Assembly: GCF_009650605.1 (NCBI RefSeq)
Contig: NZ_WAJT01000002.1
Span: 1,054,001 to 1,118,000 of the forward strand
Origin: Labrenzia sp. CE80
GTDB taxonomy: Bacteria > Pseudomonadota > Alphaproteobacteria > Rhizobiales > Stappiaceae
Direction of reading: 5' to 3'
DNA: 64,000 nucleotides
Of the stretch, positions 54,385-63,497 are shown piece by piece. Position numbers and translations under genes: made by a program. The stretch's first letter is position 1; each line of letters starts with the position of its first letter. Below the pieces are notes generated by a model. That model was not told the DNA's origin, searched no databases, and saw nothing but the letters and a program-made list of their open reading frames with translations.

Positions 54385-57300
54385 TGATTTCCCTGACCGA
54401 TTTAGGTATCCGCCAAACCCGAGTGACCATTTTTGTCATGCTTTTAATTCTCATTGCCGGAGCAATGACATTTGTAGGTTTTCCCAAACGGGAGGACCCG
54501 GCGATTACAGTCAGGACGGCAGTCGTATCGGCGCTGAACGAGGGGCTTTCGCTTTATCAACTCGAAGAACTGGTGGCACGCCCGCTTGAAGAAGCTGCCC
54601 GGTCCATCTCGGGCGTTGATGAAGTTCGCACCCAGCTGATCGCCGGCGCAGTAGTCATGCAGATCGATATCGAAACAGAAGTTCCAGAGAGCGGGATCGA
54701 AGCTGTTTTTATGGATATCCGCAATGACATGGAGGATCTGACAGCCCAGATGCCGTCAGGAACAGTCGGGCCGATCGTCAACACCGGTTTCGGCGATGTA
54801 GCGATCGCGACTGTCGCAGTTGCTGGCAAAGGGTTCACTCTACGCGCGATTGAACGCGCGGCTGAAGATCTGCGGGACCGCCTTTATTCGCTCGATGCAG
54901 TATCGGCCGTGACTTTGTACGGCGCCCAAGACGAAGTCATCTGGCTGGAGATTGATCGCAGCCGTCTTGCGTCCACAGGTGTCGCGTTGGCGGCAGTCGT
55001 TGAAGCATTGCAGGGACAAAACGTCCGCTTGCCATCAGGATCCTTCAAGTCAGGTGGGACACGGATCTTACTAGAAACTTCCGGTGATTTTTCGCGCATC
55101 AATGACATTGAAAATACGCTGGTGGAAATTCCGGATGTCGGGCTTTTGAGGTTGGGCGATTTGGTGTCCGTTCGTCGGGGCTACGAAGACCCTGTGCAAC
55201 AGCCAGTGTTTTTTAACGGAGAACCTGCCGTCCTGACGGCGATAGAAATGTACCCCGGGGAAGACATCGTCGGCGTGGGGGCGCAGATCAAAGAATTGCT
55301 GGCCGAGTACAATGCTGATCAGCCTTGGGGCCTCGAGGCGACCTTTTCGACTTATCAGCCTGAGGTCGTGGACGCTTCAGTCAGCAATGCAATCACGAAT
55401 ATGCTGCAGACCTTCCTCGTCGTGCTTTTGGTTATGTTTTTCTTCCTGGGCCTCAAGCAAGCTCTTGTAATAGCATCGATTGTTCCCTTTGCCGTCGCCT
55501 TTTCCTTCGCTCTGATGCCCGCATTGGGAGTTGAACTACAGCAAGTTTCCATAGCTGCAATCATCATCTCGCTTGGCATGCTTGTCGATAATGGTGTCGT
55601 GATCGTCGAAGATATGGACAGACGCATCCGCGCCGGTGCAGGGAGGCGTGAGGCAGCTGAAGCCGCGGGTGCGCAGTACACTGCGCCGCTGCTTATTGCC
55701 TCTATCACCACAGTGGCAGCCTTCTTGCCGCTGTTCCTTTTGGACGGCACAGAAGGGCAGTACGGCTATTCTCTAGGTGCTGTTGTCGGTCTCATGCTGA
55801 CCGGCTCGTTTATCACCGCTCTCTACATCCTGCCAACGCTTGCGGTTTGGTTCCTTCCTGAACCAAAGGTCGAGTCAAAAAGCGGTGTATTTGACTCCTT
55901 GGCACAGTTCTACGGCTATCTGGTTGGATGGGCAGTCCGTTCGCCGTGGTTGGTGATCGTTTCTGTCTTCGCGATTGGTGTAGCGTCCGTCAGCCAAATG
56001 CCGAATGTTCGTCAGCAGCTCTTTCCACTAAGCGAAAGAGCGCAATTTCTCGTTTACCTCGACCTTCCCAAGGGAAGCGACATATCCGCGACGCAAGAGG
56101 AAGTGCATAGGCTGACCGAATGGCTGACTAATGCCGAGATCAACCCTGAAGTCTCGAACGTAACCAGTTTTGTCGGATTCGGCGGTCCACGGTTTGTGCT
56201 CACTCTGGATCCGGCCGATGTAGATCCAGCCTCTGCATTCCTTGTGGTCAACACAGAGAATTTCGAAACTTCCTTGTCAGTGATCGAGAGAGCCCAAACA
56301 GAACTTTCTTTGAACTACCCAAATGTCCGCGCGAGACTAAAACGCCTTGCTATGGGAGGGCGCGAACCCGGCATTGAAGTCAAGGTTTCGGGCCCGGATG
56401 CCGACAAACTTCTTGATGCTGCTTACAGGATTGAAAACCGGTTCGCCTCGGTGCCTGGTTTGATTGAAAACCAGGGCGATTGGGGCAACCGTGAAATGCG
56501 CGGCGAGGTCATCATTGCCCAGGATAGAGCAAGACAATATGGCATAACTTCCTCTGAGATTTCAGAGGGATTGGAAGGGTTTTTCGACGGTACACGGATA
56601 TCCGTCTTCCGGGAAACCGACAGACAGATCCCGATTGTTATGCGAGGTGAAACTGGTGCGCGTGACAGCTTTTCTGATCTGTTAAACGTCGTCCTTGGAA
56701 GCGATAAGGGCTTTGTTTCGCTGAAACAAATTGCCAGCTTCGAGCCCAATCTGGAATTTTATTCATTACGTCGGGTCGATCAACGGAGGACGGTGACAGT
56801 CAGCGCCATTTCGTCGGAATTGACGGCTCATGATCTCGTGGATCATGTCCAGCCTTTGCTTGATGAACTTAAAGCAGAGCTGGGTTCTGCCTATGAAATA
56901 GAGATAGGTGGGGAAGTTGAGCAAGCAGGTGAGGTTCGGGAGAAACTGGGTGGGGGTCTTCCGTTTGCCTTGGCGGTGATGCTGTTTGCGCTCATCGTAC
57001 AATTCAATTCATTTCGCCGCGTCGGGATTACACTTGCATGCGTTCCACTCGTCGTTTTCGGCGTTCCATTGTCGCTTCTTATCTTCGATCAACCAATGAG
57101 TTTCTTTGGAACCCTGGGAATGATCGCTCTGTCCGGCATCATCATCAACAATGCAATTGTAATGATCGACCAGATCGATATTGAACGGGAAGATCTACCA
57201 CTCAGCGAAGCGATTGTCGTGGCGTGCCGAAAACGCTTCAGACCAATCCTGCTCACATCGATGACGACAGTGATGGGTCTGTTTCCAATGGCATACGCAG

Positions 57301-57461
57301 GTGGTGCTCTTTGGGAACCGATGGCAACGCTCATGGCCGGAGGTCTCGGATTGGCCTCCTTGCTCACACTCTTTTATGTGCCGGCACTTTACCGCCTTGC
57401 TTTTGCTTTCAAGCGAGATGCGATGCCGCGCGACACTCAACAGGAGCCTGTTCTGGCATGA
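54384..57461 (+). CDS. RND multidrug efflux pump, inner-membrane subunit
   Basis: A 1025-residue AcrB-type proton/drug antiporter with the usual duplicated plan: helix 1 (VTIFVMLLILIAGAMTFVGF), a large periplasmic porter/docking loop, helices 2-6, helix 7, the second loop and helices 8-12. RND motifs include GIEAVFMDIRNDMEDL, the TM4 acidic region SLGMLVDNGVVIVEDMDRRI and GIIINNAIVMIDQIDIERED. ATG 54384 overlaps the adaptor stop, and GGAGGGGAAAGG precedes it. Substrates are unknown; the coupled enoyl-ACP reductase gene suggests a fatty-acid-synthesis inhibitor. Confidence 0.94.
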   Translation: MISLTDLGIRQTRVTIFVMLLILIAGAMTFVGFPKREDPAITVRTAVVSALNEGLSLYQLEELVARPLEEAARSISGVDEVRTQLIAGAVVMQIDIETEVPESGIEAVFMDIRNDMEDLTAQMPSGTVGPIVNTGFGDVAIATVAVAGKGFTLRAIERAAEDLRDRLYSLDAVSAVTLYGAQDEVIWLEIDRSRLASTGVALAAVVEALQGQNVRLPSGSFKSGGTRILLETSGDFSRINDIENTLVEIPDVGLLRLGDLVSVRRGYEDPVQQPVFFNGEPAVLTAIEMYPGEDIVGVGAQIKELLAEYNADQPWGLEATFSTYQPEVVDASVSNAITNMLQTFLVVLLVMFFFLGLKQALVIASIVPFAVAFSFALMPALGVELQQVSIAAIIISLGMLVDNGVVIVEDMDRRIRAGAGRREAAEAAGAQYTAPLLIASITTVAAFLPLFLLDGTEGQYGYSLGAVVGLMLTGSFITALYILPTLAVWFLPEPKVESKSGVFDSLAQFYGYLVGWAVRSPWLVIVSVFAIGVASVSQMPNVRQQLFPLSERAQFLVYLDLPKGSDISATQEEVHRLTEWLTNAEINPEVSNVTSFVGFGGPRFVLTLDPADVDPASAFLVVNTENFETSLSVIERAQTELSLNYPNVRARLKRLAMGGREPGIEVKVSGPDADKLLDAAYRIENRFASVPGLIENQGDWGNREMRGEVIIAQDRARQYGITSSEISEGLEGFFDGTRISVFRETDRQIPIVMRGETGARDSFSDLLNVVLGSDKGFVSLKQIASFEPNLEFYSLRRVDQRRTVTVSAISSELTAHDLVDHVQPLLDELKAELGSAYEIEIGGEVEQAGEVREKLGGGLPFALAVMLFALIVQFNSFRRVGITLACVPLVVFGVPLSLLIFDQPMSFFGTLGMIALSGIIINNAIVMIDQIDIEREDLPLSEAIVVACRKRFRPILLTSMTTVMGLFPMAYAGGALWEPMATLMAGGLGLASLLTLFYVPALYRLAFAFKRDAMPRDTQQEPVLA

Positions 57462-58288
57462 CTGATGTATTGAATGGAAAGACAGGCATTATCCTGGGTG
57501 TCGCAAACAAACACTCGATCTGTTGGGGTATTGCAAATGTAGCCTCCCGAGCAGGAGCAGACCTTCTTCTCGGGTTTCCAAATGAGACGGTCGGGAAGAG
57601 AGTTCGCGTACTAGCAGCCGAGCTGAGTGCACAAAGCCACCAGTGCGATGTTGCAGAGGACGAAAGCATCGACCGGTTTTTCAACGAGGTTGATGTGTTT
57701 CTGGATGGTCGGCCGCTCGACTTCGTCGTCCATGGCGTTTCGTTCTCGGAAAAAGAAGAGTTGGATGGCCCTTATCTTCGCACCTCCAGACAGAACTTCC
57801 GGACCGCACTTGATATATCCACCTATAGTTTGACGGCAGTTTGCCAGCGTGTAGCGCCCCGCATGTCGGACGGTGGATCCATCCTGACACTGACTTACCT
57901 TGGTGCCGAACGTGTTGTGCCGAACTATAATGTGATGGGTGTTGCGAAAGCCGCGCTCGAAGCTTCCGTGCGCTACCTTGCGCACGATCTGGGGCCACAA
58001 GGTGTTACCGTCAACGCTATTTCAGCTGGGCCAATAAAGACGTTGGCTGCGTCCGGGATCTCCGGTCTTCGATCCATCATCAAATGGAACGCGATGAATG
58101 CTCCGCTTCAACGCAATACCACGATCGAAGAAGTCGGTGATGCTGCGCTCTTCTGTCTTAGCGATCTGGGACGGGGTATGACAGGGGAAGTTCTGCACAT
58201 AGACAACGGTTACCATACGGTCGGCGTTGTCGCACCGTCCAGGCGGGAAGCCTTTGAACATGCGATGTTTCAAGGGGACACGGGCTGA
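57458..58288 (+). CDS. fabI: FabI-type enoyl-[ACP] reductase, predicted inhibitor-insensitive
   Basis: Reduces trans-2-enoyl-ACP with NAD(P)H in fatty acid elongation. The 276-residue protein has a FabI-type cofactor loop (GVANKHSICWGIA), DVAEDESIDRFF, and the catalytic residues Tyr147, Tyr157 and Lys164 in YLGAERVVPNYNVMGVAKAA, equivalent to Tyr146/Tyr156/Lys163 of E. coli. It is thus a true divergent-SDR FabI. The conserved GF after the VHxxG strand reads VHGVSFSEKEELDG: Ser95 replaces the Gly93 of E. coli, a site where Ser or Val gives diazaborine/triclosan resistance. ATG 57458 overlaps the pump stop. It is likely a resistant second FabI; whether a housekeeping copy exists elsewhere is unknown. 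Confidence 0.92.
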   Translation: MTDVLNGKTGIILGVANKHSICWGIANVASRAGADLLLGFPNETVGKRVRVLAAELSAQSHQCDVAEDESIDRFFNEVDVFLDGRPLDFVVHGVSFSEKEELDGPYLRTSRQNFRTALDISTYSLTAVCQRVAPRMSDGGSILTLTYLGAERVVPNYNVMGVAKAALEASVRYLAHDLGPQGVTVNAISAGPIKTLAASGISGLRSIIKWNAMNAPLQRNTTIEEVGDAALFCLSDLGRGMTGEVLHIDNGYHTVGVVAPSRREAFEHAMFQGDTG

Positions 58289-58801
58289 GTGAAGACCGTT
58301 ATGGATACAAAGAGCAAGCTTCTGGAGGCGGCTTCAGTCTTGGCAAGAACGGAAGGGTGCGGAGGTCTTGCCATCGAGCGTATCGCCTCGGCTGCGGGTG
58401 TCAGCAAGGGCGCATTTCTTTACCATTTCCCGTCGAAACGCATCTTGCTTGAAAAGCTAATAGATCACGTTCTCCAGGGTCTCTATGCCTTGGATCAGGA
58501 TCTTCAAGGACATAGTAAGGCTTCTCGCAATTCTGAGATCAGCGAGCAGGGCAGTGCGTTGCAATCTACCCTCGATCTCGTTTTGACGCTGGGGTGCCTG
58601 ACAGCGGTTGATCCGACTTTGAAGACCGACGTTAGACAGAAGATCACAGCAATTCTGGATTCCGGAACTGTCGAACCTTTGGAAGTGGCTGCGATAAGTC
58701 ACTCTCAATGTCTTCTTCTCTTGGAGGCCCTTTGCGCCAATCGGCAGGCGCCTGTACCTGCCGAGGTCGAGCCGCCTGCACGCTCCCGCAGACGCGAATA
58801 G
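58289..58801 (+). CDS. Second TetR family regulator of the RND-FabI operon
   Basis: A 170-residue regulator, short for TetR proteins. HTH: KLLEAASVLARTEGCGGLAI followed by ERIASAAGVSKGAFLYHFPS; the ligand domain is compact and ends in a basic SRRRE tail. GTG 58289 directly follows the fabI stop; ATG 58301, four residues later, is the alternative. As the last gene of the operon it may sense the same compound as the divergent TetR, or an acyl signal related to fatty acid synthesis; both ideas are inference. Confidence 0.85.
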   Translation: MKTVMDTKSKLLEAASVLARTEGCGGLAIERIASAAGVSKGAFLYHFPSKRILLEKLIDHVLQGLYALDQDLQGHSKASRNSEISEQGSALQSTLDLVLTLGCLTAVDPTLKTDVRQKITAILDSGTVEPLEVAAISHSQCLLLLEALCANRQAPVPAEVEPPARSRRRE

Positions 58802-58863
58802 ACTTTCATCATGCAGCATTGCTCAAGGCATCATGACAAGAGCACTTACGATAGGACCGAATA

Positions 58864-59007
58864 ATGGTCGAGCATCAACAAAGAAACGTATTCACTTTTC
58901 GCAACTATTTTGTAGGCGACAACACCTTCGCGGGATGCTCGCGTTGGCTGGGTTGTATCGCCCTGTACGTGATTGTAGTCGGTGGATTTTTTGGATTGAT
59001 ATCTTAA
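58864..59007 (+). CDS. Possible 47-residue tail-anchored membrane protein
   Basis: ATG 58864 has AGGA at seven-base spacing. The product has a polar N-terminal half (VEHQQRNVFTFRNYFVGDNT) and a C-terminal hydrophobic helix (WLGCIALYVIVVGGFFGLIS) that ends at the TAA. It follows the RND-FabI operon by 62 bases in the same direction. No family recognised; it may be an accessory small protein or chance. Confidence 0.4.
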   Translation: MVEHQQRNVFTFRNYFVGDNTFAGCSRWLGCIALYVIVVGGFFGLIS

Positions 59008-59079
59008 TCATCAGATTTGCGACCTTGTCAGCAAAAGATCACACCACGAACAGAGCTAACTAGTGAATGCTGACGATCA

Positions 59080-59528
59080 GGGCCGCAGGTCAGAGCCTTT
59101 GGCCTTGAGCCGGTGGTAGAAGCGCTTTCCGGAGGAGCGGAAGCAAGCCCCGGTCCAACGTAGCTCAAGGGAGCTCGCAAGCTGGCTTGGCGCCTCATCC
59201 AGTTCCGCCTGAATTGGCATGATCACGGGCCAATGGAGTTGCTTTCGGTCTTTGCGTGAGGCGGTTTGATCAGCCCATCCTGATAGAGCAACTTGGGAAG
59301 CGCGAAGGCATCTCCTGACCCAAGCCCTGTAAATATCATCAGGGCGATGGCCGGGCGCAACTGCGCTGGAGCTTCTTCCTGTAAGGTTTCATGCTCCAGA
59401 TCGGTCCATGGGCGATTGGCAAGGAGAGCTGCGCTTTTCCTTCGAGCAGCCTTCACTCTGTTACAGGTCCGGCGCAGGAAGGTGTGCCGGTTTTGCCACA
59501 TCGCATCAAAACATGAGTAAGTGCTCAT
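59080..59528 (-). pseudogene. Second relic of the same tyrosine integrase family
   Basis: Reading leftward, KAARRKSAALLANRPWTDLE and QLRPAIALMIFTGLGSGDAF closely match the integrase beside tRNA-Phe (KAVRRKRTARLANRPWADQE and QLRPALALMMFTGLGPGDAF). After a frameshift near 59235 the match resumes as WPVIMPIQAELDEAPSQLAS and continues to RFYHRLKAKGS with a small internal deletion. The catalytic C-terminus and the N-terminal domain are missing. It is a diverged homologue, not a recent copy, implying more than one integration event or an old island boundary. Confidence 0.85.
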
Positions 59529-59627
59529 CTTAATACTTGCGGAGAATACTCAGCATTTATAAACCAGGCTCAAATCAAATGTCCAAGCCGAAAGCTAGGA
59601 TGTCATTGAAGGTGGGCGACGGGGCAC

Positions 59628-61748
59628 ATGTTGAAATATTCTGGCTTAGTTACGGTTGCGCTTTTGGCAGCAGTCCAAGGTTCATTCGCACAAGATCTGA
59701 CAGTGGGAGAAGAAACGGCGCTGAATTCGGAAGACGCGACCTTTTTGGATGTGCTTGTCGTAAAGTCCGCGACACGAACCGAAACTCCGATTTCAGAATC
59801 GACCGTTTCTGTTTCGGTTGTTGCCGAAGATGAGGTCGAGCGGCAATCCAACATCAACACGAACATTGGACAGATCCTGTCTAAAACGGTCCCCGGCTTC
59901 GGCCAGTCGACCGAGAACCTGACCGAATATGGACAGACTCTACGGGGCCGGAACTTCCTCACGTTGATTGACGGGGTGCCACAGACCAACAACCTGAACA
60001 ACAATTACCGTGCCTTGAACAGCATCAGCCCAACTGCGATCGGGCAGATCGAAGTGGTTCGCGGCGCCACGGCTGCCTACGGTTTCGGAGCTCCAGGTGG
60101 ACTCGTGAACATCATCACAAAGAACCCCAAGGATGGTGAGTTCAACGCAAACTTTAGTGTAGGCGTCAAAGCCTCGCCAAGCGACCTCGGTGAGTCTTTC
60201 TCCTATATTACTGAGGCAGGTGCTTCCGGCGCAAAAAATGGCTTCTTCTATCTTCTCAATGGCAGTTGGGAAGACAGCGGCGCATCGTTTACGGCAGATG
60301 GAGAACGCCGCCCGCCGGACTCATTCGGTACCCAAGGGGGGACCGACGACATTTTTGCATATAATGTGCTCGGAAAGATTGGCTATGAGCACGAAAGCCA
60401 TCGCTTCCTCCTGAGCGCCAACAAATATCGCTACTGGCAGGACAGTGATTGGGCAGGCATCGTTTCGGGCGGCAGCAGGGTGAATAACACCAGTGCTACT
60501 CCCTCCCTGGGGGACTTGAATACGGAAACGCCGGGTGCAGACAATCTGACGTTAAACGCCAACTATACAAACGACGATGTCTTGGGCGGTTCGTTCGAGC
60601 TGCAGGCTTATTACAACGACAATACGACAACCTTCACTCGGACGGAATTCTTCGGTTTCGAATATGACCAGTATGAAACTGAATCTCAGAAGATTGGTGG
60701 TCGTGCTACATTCGACACGCCTTTCCCGTCCGACCGGATTCCAGTCAATTTTGTCTGGGGTCTGGATGTCTTGAATGACCATACCAAGGTCAATCCGATC
60801 GACGGTCCGGTCGACACACCGACATATGATCTCGTAGGGTTTGCGCCGTTCATCCAGGCACGTGCGGATCTGTTCGATGACCGTGCTATTCTGACCGCGG
60901 GCGTGCGTTATGAGCATCTCTCCGTTGATATCGACGACTACGTCAACGAAATCGGCACGGCGGTAACTGGCGGGACGCTCACTTTCCGCGAGCCCCTGTT
61001 CAACATCAGCGGTTCATTTGATCTCAACGACACATTCACGTTGTTTGGCGGATTTTCTCAGGGCTTCCAGCTGGGTGACCTTGGACGCTACCTCTACAAC
61101 TCCAGCTTCACCGACGTATCCCAACTTTCCAATGACGGCCAGAAGACCGACAGTTATGAAGTCGGAATTCGGGCTGCCGGAAATGTCTGGGATGCATCCC
61201 TTACCGGATTTTACAACAAGTCCAACAACGGGGTGACTTATGATGCCGACCTGGACATCGTCTTGTCGCCTGAACAGATTTGGGGTGTCGAGGTTGCAGC
61301 CAATTACGAGGTGACCGAACAGGTAAAAGTTGGCGGCACCCTGACCTGGATGGAAGGTGAGTATGATACCGATGGTGACGGCAGCTATGATTCCGATCTC
61401 GGGTCGGACCGTATTGCGCCACTGAAACTAACCGGTTACGTCGAATACGCGCCGCGTGAATGGGCCAACTTCCGTCTGCAGGGGCTCTATTCCGGTCATC
61501 GGGATCCTGATAGTGACCAGTTTACGGGTCTGGAATCCATCGATCCTTATTTTGTCGTAGACGCCTTTGCCGACTTCAAGATCAACGAAAGCTCGAAACT
61601 TTCGTTTGGGGTCGAGAACATGCTGAATTCGGACTACGTGCCGGTGCTCCAGCAGGCTTACTCGGTCCAGGCCTACGGCTACGACGACTACTACTATGTG
61701 AAAGCGCCTGGGACGACGTTCTCTGCAAAATACTCCCTCAAGTTCTGA
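59628..61748 (+). CDS. TonB-dependent ferric-siderophore receptor
   Basis: A 706-residue outer-membrane receptor with signal peptide (LVTVALLAAVQGSFAQ), a possible TonB box near LDVLVVKSATRTE, plug domain (ISESTVSVSVVAEDEVERQS, LRGRNFLTLIDGVPQ, IEVVRGATAAYGFGAPGGLV) and a barrel ending YSLKF with terminal Phe. The barrel has repeated aromatic/Asp/Asn strands typical of the family. It heads a cluster with fhuC-, fhuD- and fhuB-like genes, so a hydroxamate-type siderophore is a fair guess. Confidence 0.93.
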   Translation: MLKYSGLVTVALLAAVQGSFAQDLTVGEETALNSEDATFLDVLVVKSATRTETPISESTVSVSVVAEDEVERQSNINTNIGQILSKTVPGFGQSTENLTEYGQTLRGRNFLTLIDGVPQTNNLNNNYRALNSISPTAIGQIEVVRGATAAYGFGAPGGLVNIITKNPKDGEFNANFSVGVKASPSDLGESFSYITEAGASGAKNGFFYLLNGSWEDSGASFTADGERRPPDSFGTQGGTDDIFAYNVLGKIGYEHESHRFLLSANKYRYWQDSDWAGIVSGGSRVNNTSATPSLGDLNTETPGADNLTLNANYTNDDVLGGSFELQAYYNDNTTTFTRTEFFGFEYDQYETESQKIGGRATFDTPFPSDRIPVNFVWGLDVLNDHTKVNPIDGPVDTPTYDLVGFAPFIQARADLFDDRAILTAGVRYEHLSVDIDDYVNEIGTAVTGGTLTFREPLFNISGSFDLNDTFTLFGGFSQGFQLGDLGRYLYNSSFTDVSQLSNDGQKTDSYEVGIRAAGNVWDASLTGFYNKSNNGVTYDADLDIVLSPEQIWGVEVAANYEVTEQVKVGGTLTWMEGEYDTDGDGSYDSDLGSDRIAPLKLTGYVEYAPREWANFRLQGLYSGHRDPDSDQFTGLESIDPYFVVDAFADFKINESSKLSFGVENMLNSDYVPVLQQAYSVQAYGYDDYYYVKAPGTTFSAKYSLKF

Positions 61749-61755
61749 GTACATG

Positions 61756-61787
61756 GCTCCGCCGGCGCAGGTCGGCGGGGCTTTTTT
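61756..61787 (+). terminator. Rho-independent terminator after the second TonB receptor gene
   Basis: GCTCCGCCG (61756-61764) pairs with CGGCGGGGC (61773-61781), one T-G wobble, then six T's (61782-61787). It separates the receptor gene from the downstream ABC genes and would allow more receptor than transporter to be made if partly read through. Confidence 0.88.
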
Positions 61788-61813
61788 GAAGATGCTGTTT
61801 TGGAGAACCGGAA

Positions 61814-62623
61814 ATGGCCACATCCGCATCGCAGGCGGGACATTCGACCGAGTACTCCTTTTCTTGCCGCAACATCGCCGTCGAAATCGGTAGCAAGCTT
61901 CTATTGTCAATCGAAGATTTGGCGTTTGATGCAGCGCATATAACAGGACTTATCGGGCACAATGGTTCGGGTAAGTCCACTCTTTTGAAACTGCTCGCCG
62001 GACAAATGACCTCGACGTCGGGCGAGATCAAATACGCTGGGCAACGTCTTGATGAGTGGAGCAGGCGCGAACTGGCCCGCTCAATCGCCTATTTGCCCCA
62101 GACGCCGCCAGCGACACGTGGATTGCTAGTGCGGGAACTTGTGGCCCTTGGGCGTTACCCATGGCACGGGGCTTTTGGACGTTTTAGCAAAACCGATGCG
62201 GACAAGACGGCCGAAGCGATGCGGCTGACGGATATCACTCATCTTGCTGACCGCCTTGTTGATACGCTTTCGGGAGGTGAACGACAACGTGCCTGGATTG
62301 CAATGATGGTTGCTCAAGACGCGAAGTGCCTTCTTCTGGATGAGCCGACGTCTGCCCTTGATGTGTCGCACCAGGTTGAGGTTTTGGATCTCATAAGAGA
62401 ACTTAGCCATGCCCGTGGACTGGCCGCCATCGTCGTATTACACGACATCAACATGGCAGCCCGATACTGCGACCGTCTTATTGCTTTGAAGGACGGAAGA
62501 TGCGTTGCGGACGACCGCCCTGAGGCACTTCTGAGGCCGTCCATTTTGCAGGACGTCTACGGCATCTCGATGAATGTCATGCCGCATCCAGGCGGCAACG
62601 GAGTGCTTGCGTATGTCGATTGA
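61814..62623 (+). CDS. fhuC: Iron-siderophore ABC transporter ATP-binding protein
   Basis: A 269-residue ABC ATPase of the FhuC/FecE type with Walker A GHNGSGKST, Q-loop YLPQTPPATRG, the signature TLSGGERQRAWIAMMVAQD, Walker B LLLDEPTSALD and H-loop VVLHDINMAARYCD. It powers inner-membrane uptake of ferric siderophore. Its 3' end overlaps the next gene by 11 bases. The fhu symbols rest on the C-D-B gene order and family resemblance; the real siderophore is not known. Confidence 0.92.
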   Translation: MATSASQAGHSTEYSFSCRNIAVEIGSKLLLSIEDLAFDAAHITGLIGHNGSGKSTLLKLLAGQMTSTSGEIKYAGQRLDEWSRRELARSIAYLPQTPPATRGLLVRELVALGRYPWHGAFGRFSKTDADKTAEAMRLTDITHLADRLVDTLSGGERQRAWIAMMVAQDAKCLLLDEPTSALDVSHQVEVLDLIRELSHARGLAAIVVLHDINMAARYCDRLIALKDGRCVADDRPEALLRPSILQDVYGISMNVMPHPGGNGVLAYVD

Positions 62624-63497
62624 CCGGCGGGCTCTGCTGAAAGGTCTTGCTGGATTTTCAGCCATGGCCGCGGGAGGCCCTGCGAATGCATCGGAGGCAG
62701 CTCGCATTGTATCGCTAGATTATGCTGCTGCAGAAACCCTGATATCCTTGGGTCTCCCGCCGGTTGGCGTGCAATCCGCAGATCGCTGGAACAGGTGGGT
62801 TGTTGAGCCGCCCTTGCCGAGTTCAGTGGTCAATATCGGACAGGACCTTGTCGTCAATCTAGAGGTCGTTGCGTCGCTTGCACCTGACTTGATTATTACA
62901 ACTCCTTATACGGACACTATTCGGAATCGGCTTGAACAATTCGCGCCGGTTTACATGGTTTCGGTCTATGACGAGAGCGGAGCACCCCTCGCCAATGCCT
63001 ATCGGGAAACAAGGGCTCTTGCGCGCCTGGCTGGCATCGAAGCAGACGCAGAGACCTACCTAGAGGCCGCCGATCGAGAATTTCATGCAATGCATGACCG
63101 GCTTGCGGCGAAAGAGCCCGCGCCCGTATCGTTGGTCAACTTCATGGATCAGCGCCACGTGCGTGTTTATGGCGCCAGTAGCCTATATCAGGATGTTCTG
63201 ACCCGGATCGGCGTTGTGAATGCCTGGAACCAGCCAACCAACTACTGGGGGTTCGCAACGGTGGGGCTTGAGGAACTTGCTCGGTACGCCCCGCGTAATA
63301 TGCATTTGATCGCGTTCGAGCCGATCCTGGACGAAATCAAACCCACGCTCGCCGCCAGTCCGATTTGGCGAACCATGCCGGTGGTCGAAAACGATAACTT
63401 TGACGTGTTTCCACCCGTCCTGACCTTTGGAATGGTTCCATCAGCTCTTCGATTTGCCAGGCTGATTACGAACTATCTTGAGCGAGCGAACGCATGA
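62613..63497 (+). CDS. fhuD: Iron-siderophore ABC transporter substrate-binding protein
   Basis: A 294-residue periplasmic binding protein with a twin-arginine-like leader (DRRALLKGLAGFSAMAAGG, cut near ANA) and two lobes: RIVSLDYAAAETLISLGLPP with VASLAPDLIITTPY in the first, and HVRVYGASSLYQDVLTRIGV with WRTMPVVENDNFDVF in the second. The wording matches FhuD. ATG 62613 lies inside the end of fhuC and the stop overlaps the fhuB start, so the three are translationally coupled. Confidence 0.9.
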   Translation: MSIDRRALLKGLAGFSAMAAGGPANASEAARIVSLDYAAAETLISLGLPPVGVQSADRWNRWVVEPPLPSSVVNIGQDLVVNLEVVASLAPDLIITTPYTDTIRNRLEQFAPVYMVSVYDESGAPLANAYRETRALARLAGIEADAETYLEAADREFHAMHDRLAAKEPAPVSLVNFMDQRHVRVYGASSLYQDVLTRIGVVNAWNQPTNYWGFATVGLEELARYAPRNMHLIAFEPILDEIKPTLAASPIWRTMPVVENDNFDVFPPVLTFGMVPSALRFARLITNYLERANA

